This document shows positions 1-8,727 of a stretch of 64,000 bases of DNA, one piece after another. Made by a program: the position numbers and the translations under genes. Every line of letters starts with the position of its first letter. Position 1 is the stretch's first letter. The notes beneath the pieces were generated by a model. The model had not been told where the DNA came from. It did not search any database and saw only the letters and a program-made list of their open reading frames with translations. This DNA is from an uncultured Succiniclasticum sp. (GTDB lineage Bacteria > Bacillota > Negativicutes > Acidaminococcales > Acidaminococcaceae): assembly GCA_900544275.1 (NCBI GenBank), contig UQUU01000002.1, positions 124,001 through 188,000 on the forward strand. Reading direction: 5' to 3'.

Positions 1-330
1 CAATCTGGACAGGGCCTCTTCCAAGCCTTCAAATTCCACTTCCGCCAAAAAACCTAAATGACCGAAATTGATGCCAAAGACCGGCACACCTAACGGGACC
101 AGTTCTCTGGACATACGCAGAAAAGTGCCGTCGCCGCCCAGTGAAACAGAGGCATCCAAAGCCGAAGACGCCCCTGCAAAAGTTTCCGTTTGATATTCGG
201 AAGCCAGCATTTCCGGCAGTACCACATGGATTTTATATTTACGACACAAAGCCAGGACCGCCTCAAAATGAATCCGGACTTTGACTATATTCATATTTGG
301 AAAAATTCCCAACCGCAAATTTTCTTTCAT
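1..330 (-). CDS. nadK: NAD kinase, N-terminal part (cut by window edge)
   Basis: ATP-dependent NAD kinase makes NADP from NAD in the cytoplasm. Only the first 110 codons are in the window; the C-terminal part lies to the left of base 1. The reading frame shows the family hallmark GGDGT (in SLGGDGTFLRMS, about residue 68) followed by PVFGINFGHLGFL, which is the diagnostic GxNxGxLGFL segment of NadK. Two ATG codons are adjacent (333 and 330). The second is preferred because the AAAGGA ribosome site then sits about 7 nt away. The start follows the tlyA stop almost directly, so the two genes are translationally coupled, as in many Firmicutes. Confidence 0.93.
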   Translation of the reverse strand, partial: MKENLRLGIFPNMNIVKVRIHFEAVLALCRKYKIHVVLPEMLASEYQTETFAGASSALDASVSLGGDGTFLRMSRELVPLGVPVFGINFGHLGFLAEVEFEGLEEALSRL

Positions 331-334
331 CATT

Positions 335-1168
335 TTATCCTTTATTATCCAGAATCGCATGGGATTCACTTACCAGGCGATCGATATCCGCCAGGGAAAG
401 CCTCGTATCCGAAACGTTTTTCGCCGGCGTTGCTGTCAGATAGAGCAGGTATTCAATATTACCCTCCGGACCTTTCACCGGCGAATAGTCAAGGCCGCCG
501 ATGCCAAACCCTTCCTGTTCCGCAAAAGCGATGATACGGCGCAGCACTTCTTTATGTACCGCCGGATCACGCACCACACCTTTTTTCCCCACGTTTTCTT
601 TGCCCGCTTCAAACTGCGGCTTTACCAGGGCAATGACAAACGCGTCCGCGGCCAACAGCTTGCGCACGGCAGGCAATATCTTCTCCAGGGAAATAAACGC
701 GACATCGATGGAAGCGGCTTCAATCGGCTCCGGCAGACTATCGGCCTCCAACAGTCGGGCATTCGTGCGTTCCATATTGATGACCCGGGGATCATTCCGC
801 AGCTTCCAGTCCAGTTGCCCGTAGCCCACATCGATCGCATAGACACGGACGGCCCCGTTTTGCAATGCGCAATCCGTAAACCCCCCTGTTGAGGCGCCGA
901 TATCAGCCATCACCTTCCCTGCAACAGAAACGGGGAACTTTTGCAGCGCCTTTGCCAACTTCAGGCCGCCCCGACTGACATAGCGCAACTGATCGCCCAG
1001 AATACGAATCTTCGCGCCCTCTTTGACCGAAGTGCCCGGTTTATCTATCTTCATTTCGTCTACCAGGACCTGTCCGGCCATGATCGCCGCCTGCGCCCTG
1101 GAACGGGTCTCAAACAGCCCCTGCTCCGTCAGATAGGCATCCAGGCGAAGTTTTGCTTTTTTTTCCAT
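335..1168 (-). CDS. tlyA: TlyA family rRNA 2'-O-methyltransferase / hemolysin-like
   Basis: 277 residues, usual for TlyA. An N-terminal S4 RNA-binding domain (about residues 8-65, with LDAYLTEQGLFETRSRAQAA) is followed by an FtsJ-like SAM methyltransferase domain. The SAM-binding motif I is visible as DIGASTGGFTDCALQNGA near residue 90, and IALVKPQFEAG is the catalytic Lys region. In mycobacteria TlyA 2'-O-methylates 16S and 23S rRNA. The 'hemolysin' name is historical. The gene lies between dxs and nadK, a conserved Firmicutes arrangement, 16 nt after dxs. The ribosome site is weak, consistent with readthrough from the upstream gene. Confidence 0.9.
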   Translation of the reverse strand: MEKKAKLRLDAYLTEQGLFETRSRAQAAIMAGQVLVDEMKIDKPGTSVKEGAKIRILGDQLRYVSRGGLKLAKALQKFPVSVAGKVMADIGASTGGFTDCALQNGAVRVYAIDVGYGQLDWKLRNDPRVINMERTNARLLEADSLPEPIEAASIDVAFISLEKILPAVRKLLAADAFVIALVKPQFEAGKENVGKKGVVRDPAVHKEVLRRIIAFAEQEGFGIGGLDYSPVKGPEGNIEYLLYLTATPAKNVSDTRLSLADIDRLVSESHAILDNKG

Positions 1169-1184
1169 AACAGATCCCCAAACT

Positions 1185-3071
1185 TTATTTTGTTAAATGG
1201 TCGGCCACCTTAGCCGCCATCTCTTCTGCGGTCAGTCCCAGATCCTGCAGCAACTGTTTAATTTCGCCCTGCGGCACAAATTCATCCGGAATACCAAAAT
1301 TCAATATTTTGGTGGTTCCCAGCAGCTCCTGCCGGTTTAAAGAAGCCGTCACCGCAGCGCCAACGCCGCCCGCCAAAGCGCCTTCTTCCAAAGTAACGAT
1401 AAAGTGTGTCTCAATGGCTTCTTCCCGCAATAACGCTTCATCCAGCGGTTTGGCAAAACGCATATTGATCACACCGGCGGAAATACCGGAAGCGGCTAAC
1501 AACTCCGCCATTTTTTCCGCCTTTTGCACCATAGTGCCAATCGCCCACAGAGAAACCTGAGAACCATCCCGCAGCTTTTCCGCTTTGCCAATCGGCAGAA
1601 CGCGCATCGGTTCGGTACAGTCCACGCCTAAACCGCTGCCTCTGGGGTAACGTAAAGCAATAGGTCCCGCCTGATATTCCATCGCCGTAAGCAACATGTG
1701 GCGCAGTTCATTTTCATCTTTAGGAGCCATCAGGACCATATGCGGCATGGGCAACAGGTAAGCGTAATCAAACACTCCGTGGTGCGTATAACCGTCATCG
1801 CCCACCAACCCGGCCCGGTCCAGGCATAATTTGATGGGTAAATGCTGCATACATACATCATGCAACACCTGATCATAGGCCCGCTGCAGGAAGGTTGAAT
1901 AGATCGCGGCCACCGGCTTCATGCCCTGAGTAGCCAGCCCTGCTGCAAAGGTTACGGCATGCTGTTCGGCAATCCCTACATCGTAAAATCGTTCCGGGAA
2001 TTTTTTCGCAAACCCCGAAACACCGGTACCATCCGGCATCGCGGCGGTAATTGCGACAATGCTCCGATCCTGTTCCGCCAGTTCATTCAGCGTTCTGCCA
2101 AATACATCGGTATATGCGGGAGGAGCCGCAGGATTGGAAATTTTATTGCCCGTAGCAATATCAAAAGGGCCGGTACCATGGAATTTATTGGGACTTTTTT
2201 CTGCCGGCGCATAGCCTTTGCCTTTTTGGGTGATCACATGGATTAACACGGGCCCTTCTTCTTTTTTCGCCGCCATTAACAGCGGAATCAACGCCTCCAT
2301 ATCATGGCCGTCTACCGGGCCAAGATACTTGATTCCCAGCTGTTCAAACACGGAACTGGGAAGTACCAGTGTTTTTACACCGCTTTTTACGCGCTCGATC
2401 GCACCCAGTACATCCTGTCCGAAATCCAGGGTGTTCAACCACCCTTCCACATCGTGTTTTAAGCGATTATACGTTTCGCCGGTACGCAACTGATAGAGGT
2501 ATTGCGACATGGCCCCCACATTTTTCGAGATGGACATTTCATTATCATTCAGGATGATGATCATGCGGCGTCTTGTATCCCCTACATGATTCAACGCCTC
2601 AAAAGACATGCCGCCGGTCATAGCGCCATCCCCGATCAGCGCCACCACATGGAAATCTTCCCCTTTTAAATCCCGGGCAGTGGCAATCCCATCCGCCGCC
2701 GAAATAGACGTAGATGAATGTCCCACGCCAAATGCGTCGTGTTCGCTTTCCTGCCGCTTTGGGAAGCCGGAAAGGCCTTTATATTGCCGCAAGGTAGGAA
2801 AACGATTTTTACGGCCGGTCAGAATTTTATGAATATAGGCCTGGTGCCCCACATCAAAAATCAGTTTGTCCTTCGGCGAATCAAAGACCCGATGCAGAGC
2901 CAGTGTCAGTTCCACCACACCTAAATTCGGCGCCAGGTGGCCGCCATTTTTGGCAACTACCTCTATAATCAGCTGACGGATCTCTGCCGCCAGCTGCTGC
3001 AGTTCTTCCATCGTTAATATTTTTAAATCAATCGGACTGTTCACCCGATCAAGGATTTTATCAGTGGACAT
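1185..3071 (-). CDS. dxs: 1-deoxy-D-xylulose-5-phosphate synthase
   Basis: First enzyme of the MEP isoprenoid pathway: condenses pyruvate and glyceraldehyde 3-phosphate, using thiamine diphosphate. The start at 3071 gives 628 residues, a normal length, with GGAGAGGA just upstream. An upstream ATG at 3098 overlaps the ispA stop and would add nine unconserved residues. Visible motifs are NGGHLAPNLGVVELT at the N-terminus, DVGHQAYIHKILTGR, the ThDP-binding GDGAMTGG...ALNHVG...NDNEMSIS, and the C-terminal transketolase segments DVGIAEQHAVTFAAG and PIALRYPRGSG. It lies next to ispA, which uses the pathway's products. Confidence 0.96.
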   Translation of the reverse strand: MSTDKILDRVNSPIDLKILTMEELQQLAAEIRQLIIEVVAKNGGHLAPNLGVVELTLALHRVFDSPKDKLIFDVGHQAYIHKILTGRKNRFPTLRQYKGLSGFPKRQESEHDAFGVGHSSTSISAADGIATARDLKGEDFHVVALIGDGAMTGGMSFEALNHVGDTRRRMIIILNDNEMSISKNVGAMSQYLYQLRTGETYNRLKHDVEGWLNTLDFGQDVLGAIERVKSGVKTLVLPSSVFEQLGIKYLGPVDGHDMEALIPLLMAAKKEEGPVLIHVITQKGKGYAPAEKSPNKFHGTGPFDIATGNKISNPAAPPAYTDVFGRTLNELAEQDRSIVAITAAMPDGTGVSGFAKKFPERFYDVGIAEQHAVTFAAGLATQGMKPVAAIYSTFLQRAYDQVLHDVCMQHLPIKLCLDRAGLVGDDGYTHHGVFDYAYLLPMPHMVLMAPKDENELRHMLLTAMEYQAGPIALRYPRGSGLGVDCTEPMRVLPIGKAEKLRDGSQVSLWAIGTMVQKAEKMAELLAASGISAGVINMRFAKPLDEALLREEAIETHFIVTLEEGALAGGVGAAVTASLNRQELLGTTKILNFGIPDEFVPQGEIKQLLQDLGLTAEEMAAKVADHLTK

Positions 3072-3094
3072 TCCTCTCCGCCTCTCAACACATT

Positions 3095-3970
3095 TCATTT
3101 GTTACGATGACACATCATCTTGGCGATTTCCCGCAATGCTTCCGCTTTTTCGCCAAAGGAATCCAGGCACCGCATGGCTTCTTCCGTAGTTTCTTCCGCC
3201 ATTTTCTTAGCGCCTTCTAAACCAAATAGCGTAACATAGGTGGATTTATGGTTTTTTTCATCGCTGCCGATGGGTTTTCCCAGTTCTGCTTCCGTACTGG
3301 TCACATCCAAAATATCGTCTTCGATCTGAAAAGCCAGCCCGATCAACTCGGCAAACCGGGTCAGCGCCAAAAGCTGCTCATCCGTAGCGCCGCCCAAATG
3401 AGCGCCGCCCCGAATGGCCGCAATAAATAAAGCACCGGTCTTCCCTTCGTGGAGCGTCTTCAGTTCTTTGGCCGAGATCTGCTGTCCCTCGGAAGCCAAA
3501 TCCAGAGCCTGTCCGCCCACCATGCCGAAATTACCGGCGCACATAGCGGTTTCATGGGCCATCTCTACCAGTGTGGAAGGCGCTACATTGCGTTGCTCCA
3601 ACAGAACCTCAAAGGCCAGTGTTAAAAGCCCGTCGCCTGCCAAAAGCGCCATCGCTTCTCCGTATACCTTGTGATTGGTAAGACGTCCCCGGCGGTAATC
3701 ATCGTTATCCATACAAGGCAAATCATCGTGGATCAGGGAATAAGTATGGATCATCTCCAGCGCGCAGGCTGCCGGTAAATAATCATAACCATTCGCCCCT
3801 ACGGCATCGGCCGCTGCCATTAAAAGGATCGGGCGCAACCGTTTCCCCCCTGCCAGAAGGCTGTATTTCATCGCTTCATCTACCGTAGAAATACCGGGCT
3901 TTCCCATCCGTTTTTCCAAAAAACTGTCTACCAGTTTTTTGCGACTGTCATAATATTGCTGAAAATCCAT
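3095..3970 (-). CDS. ispA: Farnesyl/geranyl diphosphate synthase (short-chain prenyltransferase)
   Basis: Condenses IPP with DMAPP/GPP to give farnesyl diphosphate for undecaprenyl and quinone synthesis. The first Asp-rich motif is HDDLPCMDNDDYRRG and the second is FQIEDDILD. The substrate-binding LLAGGKRLRP is near residue 40. The chosen start (291 residues) overlaps the xseB stop as TAATG, with GGGAGGAAG six bases upstream. A longer frame from 3985 adds only five residues and has no better site. The order xseA-xseB-ispA-dxs is the standard Firmicutes arrangement. Confidence 0.95.
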   Translation of the reverse strand: MDFQQYYDSRKKLVDSFLEKRMGKPGISTVDEAMKYSLLAGGKRLRPILLMAAADAVGANGYDYLPAACALEMIHTYSLIHDDLPCMDNDDYRRGRLTNHKVYGEAMALLAGDGLLTLAFEVLLEQRNVAPSTLVEMAHETAMCAGNFGMVGGQALDLASEGQQISAKELKTLHEGKTGALFIAAIRGGAHLGGATDEQLLALTRFAELIGLAFQIEDDILDVTSTEAELGKPIGSDEKNHKSTYVTLFGLEGAKKMAEETTEEAMRCLDSFGEKAEALREIAKMMCHRNK

Positions 3971-4272
3971 TATTCTTCCTCCCAAAGCGCAGCGCCGGAA
4001 CTTTCTTCCCGCTCCGGTTCAGAGTCGGGTTCTTCAAAGTCTTCTTCCCGAAAATCATCTTCCCTTTCCGGATCCACGACTAATTTTTTTACGGCCGCTT
4101 TCGCTGCATTCAATTTTTCCAGACAGATTTTACTGAGCTCGGTGCCTCTTTGAAATTCGGTGATCGCATCTTCCAACGGCAAATCGCCATTTTCCAGTTT
4201 TTCTACCGCTGCTTCCAATTCCGCAAGGGCTTCTTCAAATTTAAGGTTTTTCACCGTTTTCTTCGTTGCCAT
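3970..4272 (-). CDS. xseB: Exodeoxyribonuclease VII small subunit
   Basis: 100 residues. The core KFEEALAELEAAVEKLENGDLPLEDA, here split by convention as FEEALAELEAAVEKLE and NGDLPLEDAI, is the XseB signature: a two-helix coiled coil that binds the large subunit. ExoVII degrades single-stranded DNA from both ends. The start overlaps the 3' end of xseA by 32 nt, so synthesis of the subunits is coupled. The last 30 residues form an unusually acidic tail (many Glu/Asp, with Pro/Ser), beyond the usual 70-80 residue length of the family. That tail has no recognisable motif. Confidence 0.93.
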   Translation of the reverse strand: MATKKTVKNLKFEEALAELEAAVEKLENGDLPLEDAITEFQRGTELSKICLEKLNAAKAAVKKLVVDPEREDDFREEDFEEPDSEPEREESSGAALWEEE

Positions 4273-5677
4273 GATCTTTATCCCTTTCTACCTGCTGAAT
4301 CACAGAATAAATCGTACCATCATAAAGTTTTGTCCGGATCTCAGCGCCCCAGCCCACGTCAGCCACTGATTTAATCAGCTGACCGGACTCCCCCAGAGTA
4401 ACAGAATAGCCTCGGGCCAAAACGCCTAACGGGCTTACAGCCTGCAATCGTGCGGCTAACAGAGAAAGTCTTGTCTGTTTTTGCCGCAGCGTTGCCTCTA
4501 TCGCCCGCGTCAGGTTTGTCTCCATTTCCTGCTGTCGCCTTGCCCCTGCCAACCAGAAGCCCGCTGCGTTACGCAGACTTTTATCCGCAGACTGCCAGCG
4601 TTGCTCCCGTTCAAGCAACATCCTTTCCGGACGCTGCAGCAGTCTGAGAGCCTGCTGCAAACGATACGCTCTGTTTTCTAAGCGAAGGGGCAACGTTTGC
4701 CGCAAGCGCATCAAGGCTTTATCCAATCGTTCCTCGGACCGTTCCAGCAAACGGGTCGGGTCACGCAGCAACGGACTGGCCGCCAATCGGAGATAAGCCG
4801 CATTACATTCGTCTAACTGCCGCAGCAGCGCCCGTTCCAAACGCTGACGGCTTTGAACCACCGTATGCAGCAGTATACTGCTGTCCGGTACTGCCATCTC
4901 TGCGGCCTGTGAGGGCGTCGCCGCCCGCTTATCGGCGGCAAAATCCGCCAGTGTAAAGTCCGTTTCATGTCCTACGGAAGAAATTACAGGAATTTGCGAA
5001 GCGGCTATTGCCCGCACCACCGGCTCTTCATTAAAAGCCCACAAATCTTCCATGGACCCGCCGCCGCGGCCCACGATCAATACGTCAGCCAGCTGCTTCC
5101 GATTCATAAAATCAATCGCATGGGCAATCTCTGCCGCAGCGCCTTTCCCCTGTACCAGCACCGGATACAAAAGCAAGCGAACACCGGAGTCCCGGTTTCG
5201 GGCCACTATGATCACATCCCGCACCGCCGCTCCGGCCGGCGAAGTAATGATGCCGATCCTTTGCGGATGAGCCGGCAACGGCTGTTTGCGCGTTTCGTCA
5301 AACAAACCTTCCGTAGCCAGCTTATTTTTTAATTTTTCGTACGCCTGCATCAAATCGCCGGTTCCTTCCGGCACCAGCAGGTCTGCATATAATTGATAAG
5401 CGCCATCCCGCTCATAGACGCCGATACGGCCAATGGCCACAACGGTAGCGCCATTCACAGGATCCGCGGTGAGACGCAGCGCCTGGCGGCGGAACATCAC
5501 ACACTTTAAAACGCCTGTTTTATCCTTCAGTGAAAAATAACAATGGCCGGAAGGATAGCGTTTAAAATTACTTACTTCCCCCCGTACCTGAACGTGGGCC
5601 ACAGCGCCGCTGCCTTCCACCAGTTCTTTGATCAGCCGGTTTAATTCACCGACCGAATAGGTATATGCTTCAGTCAT
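4241..5677 (-). CDS. xseA: Exodeoxyribonuclease VII large subunit
   Basis: 478 residues from the ATG at 5677, which overlaps the end of the upstream TsaD-like gene by 8 nt. The start is supported by the conserved opening YSVGELNRLIKELVEG. An N-terminal OB-fold follows (VRGEVSNFKRYPSGHCYFSLKD), then the nuclease core with GIITSPAGAAVRDVI, the Gly-rich LIVGRGGGSMEDLWAFN, and SSVGHETDFTLADFAADKRAATPSQAAE. The C-terminal third is long helical and Arg/Gln-rich, matching the coiled-coil extension of XseA. A longer frame reaching 5758 lies inside the neighbouring gene and is not used. Confidence 0.95.
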   Translation of the reverse strand: MTEAYTYSVGELNRLIKELVEGSGAVAHVQVRGEVSNFKRYPSGHCYFSLKDKTGVLKCVMFRRQALRLTADPVNGATVVAIGRIGVYERDGAYQLYADLLVPEGTGDLMQAYEKLKNKLATEGLFDETRKQPLPAHPQRIGIITSPAGAAVRDVIIVARNRDSGVRLLLYPVLVQGKGAAAEIAHAIDFMNRKQLADVLIVGRGGGSMEDLWAFNEEPVVRAIAASQIPVISSVGHETDFTLADFAADKRAATPSQAAEMAVPDSSILLHTVVQSRQRLERALLRQLDECNAAYLRLAASPLLRDPTRLLERSEERLDKALMRLRQTLPLRLENRAYRLQQALRLLQRPERMLLEREQRWQSADKSLRNAAGFWLAGARRQQEMETNLTRAIEATLRQKQTRLSLLAARLQAVSPLGVLARGYSVTLGESGQLIKSVADVGWGAEIRTKLYDGTIYSVIQQVERDKDHGNEENGEKP

Positions 5678-6650
5678 GGGCTTCCCCCTGTCGATACGCA
5701 TAATGCGCGCAGCCGGCAGCGTTGTCGCCGCTGAAACGGCTTTCCGGCACCCATACACGGATCTGCCGTTTTGCCAGTTTTCCTTCTACCTGATGCCGGA
5801 TCCACTGATTGGCGGAAACACCGCCGGTTAAGAGAACGTCTTTCACATCGTATTGCGCAGCAGCATTCCGAATCATACGGGTAAATGTTTCGGCCAGAAC
5901 CCACTGTACCCCTAACGCCAGCTGTGCAGGCTCAGCGCCTTGTTGCAGCGCACGCAGCGCTGCCGTACAGGGACCGGATAAACTGACCCGGGTTTTATGT
6001 ACGGACACAGGCAGTTCCACTCGTTCCAGCGCAGTTGCCGCCAACACTTCCAGCGCGGGTCCTGCGGGAAAAGAAAGCTGCAGCGCCACGCCGACCCGAT
6101 CCACAAACTGCCCGGCATGCAGGTCGAGGCTCGTCCCCACCTCCGTCAATACATAACTTCCTTTGTAAAGGCTTTCCCCTTGTTCCGCCGGCCGCTCCGC
6201 CATTAATAGGTCGGTCGTACCGCCGGACGCATGGAGAGCCAAAAACCGTTTGCTGCAGGGACCGTGCGCGGACCAGACCGCAGCCTCCAGATGATTTTCC
6301 TGATGGCTGATCTGCCATAAGGGAACGCGGTATAAAGCGCTTAACTCCCGGGCCATACCCTGCCCGGCCAAAAAGGCGGGCATATAGGAATCTTCCCGCG
6401 GTCGGGGACGCGCTGAAACACCAATCCCTAAAATCCGAAACTCATGGTCTTTGACTGCATCTTCTACCAACTCCGGCAAATTCCGAATATGCTGATAGAG
6501 CATCTCCGATTGCTGCAGGCCGCAGCGCCCCGGTTTCACTTTCAAAATACGCCGGGCCTCCGCCGCTACCGCTGCCCCTGTGCGATTCATAAGCAGGATC
6601 GACGTAGTATAACAGCTGGTATCAATGCCCAGATAGACTTCTTCTTTCAT
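5670..6650 (-). CDS. TsaD/Kae1-like (peptidase M22 family) paralogue
   Basis: 326 residues with the ASKHA fold of the TsaD/Gcp family. The N-terminal phosphate loop YLGIDTSCYTTSILL, a metal-binding HxxxH (HQENH, equivalent to the HMEGH of TsaD), the late glycine motif LLTGGVSANQWIR and the final SGDNAAGCAHYA with the expected Asp ligand are all visible. It is shorter and more divergent than true TsaD (about 335-345 residues). Its position between nusB and xseA is not where TsaD is normally found in Firmicutes, so this is probably a paralogue and not the t6A enzyme. The ATG overlaps the nusB stop as ATGA. Its function is unknown; the intact metal ligands suggest activity. Confidence 0.75.
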   Translation of the reverse strand: MKEEVYLGIDTSCYTTSILLMNRTGAAVAAEARRILKVKPGRCGLQQSEMLYQHIRNLPELVEDAVKDHEFRILGIGVSARPRPREDSYMPAFLAGQGMARELSALYRVPLWQISHQENHLEAAVWSAHGPCSKRFLALHASGGTTDLLMAERPAEQGESLYKGSYVLTEVGTSLDLHAGQFVDRVGVALQLSFPAGPALEVLAATALERVELPVSVHKTRVSLSGPCTAALRALQQGAEPAQLALGVQWVLAETFTRMIRNAAAQYDVKDVLLTGGVSANQWIRHQVEGKLAKRQIRVWVPESRFSGDNAAGCAHYAYRQGEAHD

Positions 6651-7162
6651 TTTTCTTCCCGCATCAATTTTCCCAATACCCCGTTCACAAAACGGGCCGA
6701 TGCCTCTGAACCAAATAGTTTCGCCAATTCTACCGCCTCATTGATGGCCACGGTCACCGGAATTTTTTCCCTGGCAAACCGCATCTCGCAAATCGCCATA
6801 CGTAAAATATTGCGATCGATACCGGGCATGCGTTTTACTTCCCAGTTGATCGCATATTTGCCGATTAACGCATCGATCTGTGCCAAATTAGCGACCGTGC
6901 TTTGAAGCACGGATTTCGCGTAAGGAACGGCCTTTTGGGCCTCTTCCGCGTTGCCTTCATCCGCTTGGACTTCCAGCGCGACCTGTAGGGCGTCCTCCAA
7001 TGCGGGCTGTTTCACAGGAGCCTGCTCGGGGTCTTGCAGTGCCGCCGATTCAGAATTTTCTTGGATTCCGGTCAAAACCGTCTGAAACTCTTCCGCCGCA
7101 TCAATGAAATCCATTTGAAACAAGCTTTGCAATACCATCTCTCTCGCTATTCTGCGAATCAT
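6647..7162 (-). CDS. nusB: Transcription antitermination factor NusB, with acidic insertion
   Basis: NusB joins NusE (S10) on boxA RNA to suppress termination in rRNA operons. The N-terminal RRIAREMVLQSLFQMDF and the C-terminal half (DRNILRMAICEMRFA, then PVTVAINEAVELAKLFGSE and FVNGVLGKL) are typical. At 171 residues it is 30-40 longer than usual. The excess is a Glu/Gln/Ala-rich, low-complexity stretch at roughly residues 34-75, between helices 2 and 3. It stays in frame and the RNA-binding core is complete, so the gene is probably functional. It ends by ATGA overlap with the TsaD-like gene. Confidence 0.93.
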   Translation of the reverse strand: MIRRIAREMVLQSLFQMDFIDAAEEFQTVLTGIQENSESAALQDPEQAPVKQPALEDALQVALEVQADEGNAEEAQKAVPYAKSVLQSTVANLAQIDALIGKYAINWEVKRMPGIDRNILRMAICEMRFAREKIPVTVAINEAVELAKLFGSEASARFVNGVLGKLMREEK

Positions 7163-7179
7163 CTACGTTCAGCCTCCAA

Positions 7180-7407
7180 TTATCTATGGTAACCCGGCGG
7201 CAGAAGCCGGTCCAGCCACTCCACCAGGTCTTCTTTTTTGTCAATTTTATAGCCGATAAAAAAGCCGCCGGCCACAAACAAAAGCAAAAACAAAGTTTGC
7301 CAGAATCCCAGTAATAAAAACAACGCCGCAATTACGAAGCCGGTCAGCGTACATAAGAAACGGCCGCGATAATTTAGCCAGATGTCATTAAATATATCCT
7401 TGAACAT
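7180..7407 (-). CDS. DUF2273 small membrane protein
   Basis: 75 residues with two closely spaced hydrophobic helices (about residues 14-33 and 35-54) and a charged C-terminus DKKEDLVEWLDRLL. Size, hairpin topology and position between amaP and nusB match DUF2273, a small integral membrane family found with Asp23 and AmaP in Firmicutes. A role in anchoring or assembling the Asp23 envelope-stress layer is inferred from context. GAGGGG lies 7 nt before the ATG. Confidence 0.8.
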   Translation of the reverse strand: MFKDIFNDIWLNYRGRFLCTLTGFVIAALFLLLGFWQTLFLLLFVAGGFFIGYKIDKKEDLVEWLDRLLPPGYHR

Positions 7408-7424
7408 CGCCGTTCCCCTCTTTC

Positions 7425-7961
7425 TTATCCTTTATCTTTCCCGCTGTTCTTGATCTTTTTAAAGTATACTTCAATGTTTTTGACCTCAAGACCTACTACC
7501 TTTTTTACCGTCTCCCTGATATTATCCTTTACTTCTTCCGTGATCTCAAACACATTGACCCCCGGTTCCAGCGAAGCGTTGATCCTTGCATTGATCGTGT
7601 TTTTCTCCTCGGTGGTCACCGCGACTTTAACGCCGTAGATGCCATAAAGTTCCTGCGCAATATCCGCGATATATTCTTCTAACGCGCGCTTGGAAACTAC
7701 CGTTTTCCCCGCTTCCGTCTCCGCCAGTGTTAACGTATTGCTTTCACCAAATACACCGATACCGGCCAAAAGCAGGCGAATGCTGGCCACAAAAATCAGA
7801 ATGCCGCCCACTACGAACTCCCAGTTTCCCGGTAAAGAACCAATAAGATTGACAAATACTTCCGGAGGAAGAAGCCCCAGCGTCGCCGCAATAAGTAAAA
7901 TCGCAAAAACCGCCATTAAAAAAGTATAGAATGTCAGAATGATCCGATCTGCTATCCCCAT
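7425..7961 (-). CDS. amaP: Alkaline shock response membrane anchor protein AmaP
   Basis: 178 residues: two N-terminal transmembrane helices (about 5-27 and 46-66), then a cytoplasmic domain with the conserved SKRALEEYIADIAQELYGI and an EVKDNIRETVKKVVGLEVKNI-like tail typical of Asp23-superfamily folds. In Staphylococcus aureus AmaP tethers Asp23 to the membrane. The ATG at 7961 is preferred over the in-frame GTG at 7970 because AAGGAG is then 8 nt away. It follows the Asp23 gene directly and precedes the DUF2273 gene. Confidence 0.86.
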   Translation of the reverse strand: MGIADRIILTFYTFLMAVFAILLIAATLGLLPPEVFVNLIGSLPGNWEFVVGGILIFVASIRLLLAGIGVFGESNTLTLAETEAGKTVVSKRALEEYIADIAQELYGIYGVKVAVTTEEKNTINARINASLEPGVNVFEITEEVKDNIRETVKKVVGLEVKNIEVYFKKIKNSGKDKG

Positions 7962-8001
7962 GTACTCCACTCCTTATGATAATATCTCCGGCATGACACC
8001 G

Positions 8002-8460
8002 CTAAAAAATACTGCCGCTCTTTTCTTCCTCCGGATTACTGAAGCTCAGTTCCAGCGCGCTCTTTTCGCGGCGTTTTACTCCCTCGATATGGACATCGAC
8101 AAATTCTGCGTTATATTCCGTCATTTCATTGACCGCCAGCTGTACTTTTTTTTGCAGCTTCATGGCTAGTTCAGGAATATTGCTGCCATATTCCACCGTG
8201 ACATACACTGCGATGCGGCAGCTTCTCCCGGTTACTTTTACCCGGACCCCTTTAGCCGGACTTTTTTTCCCCAGAAGGTTATTGAGCCCTTCGCGAAAAC
8301 CGGTGCTCATAGAAATCACACCGGGCACATCCATCGCCGCCAAACTGGCAACGATGCCGATCACTTCATCGGCGACTTCAATATAGCCTAATTCTTCTTC
8401 CTGTCCTGTATCTGAAGGAGCTCCCGGAAGCGAATCCTTTTGTTTGATTTCTTCTTCCAT
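8002..8460 (-). CDS. Asp23/Gls24 family envelope stress response protein
   Basis: 152 residues. The Asp23 core is seen as GYIEVADEVIGIVASLAAMDVPGV, then VKVTGRSCRIAVYVTVEYG and IPELAMKLQKKVQLAVNEMT. These proteins form a layer at the cytoplasmic face of the membrane, attached through AmaP. It is the first gene of the long minus-strand operon that runs to nadK. GGAGGG stands 8 nt before the ATG, and a promoter candidate lies about 140 nt upstream. The N-terminal 20 residues are charged and not conserved. Confidence 0.9.
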   Translation of the reverse strand: MEEEIKQKDSLPGAPSDTGQEEELGYIEVADEVIGIVASLAAMDVPGVISMSTGFREGLNNLLGKKSPAKGVRVKVTGRSCRIAVYVTVEYGSNIPELAMKLQKKVQLAVNEMTEYNAEFVDVHIEGVKRREKSALELSFSNPEEEKSGSIF

Positions 8461-8598
8461 CCGTATGCCCTCCGTTACGACCTCAGCCTTTGTTACGATT
8501 TTCTCTGTTTACGCCAATGTCAATCAACCTGAAACAGTTTACGGGACCAGAGATTCCCCAAAAAGAGTCACTCTACCCCATTTTTGTATTTATGAATT

Positions 8599-8607
8599 AT
8601 TATACCA
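8599..8607 (-). promoter_or_regulatory. Candidate extended -10 promoter of the asp23-nadK operon
   Basis: On the minus strand the sequence TGGTATAAT is a perfect -10 hexamer with an extended TG element. No good -35 box is seen 17 nt upstream, as is common for extended -10 promoters. It lies between the efp terminator and the Asp23 gene, in the right orientation. Confidence 0.5.
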
Positions 8608-8631
8608 TAGTTTATACAGGAATAAAAGAAA

Positions 8632-8654
8632 AAGGCTTCCTTTTCGGAAGCCTT
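8632..8654 (-). terminator. Intrinsic terminator after efp
   Basis: A 9-bp perfect stem (8632-8640 with 8646-8654) and a 5-nt loop are followed on the minus strand by TTTCTTTTATT. It lies about 75 nt past the efp stop and separates that unit from the asp23 operon. Confidence 0.85.
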
Positions 8655-8727
8655 GTATCTTTCTTTTAAATTTGGAAAATCCGATACTACTGATGGAGTC
8701 CGCTCTTGCTCTGTCGTTATACCGGGC

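Noticed and set aside
281..892. Plus-strand 203-codon frame over tlyA
   Set aside because: It is antisense to a well-supported tlyA and has no family signature.
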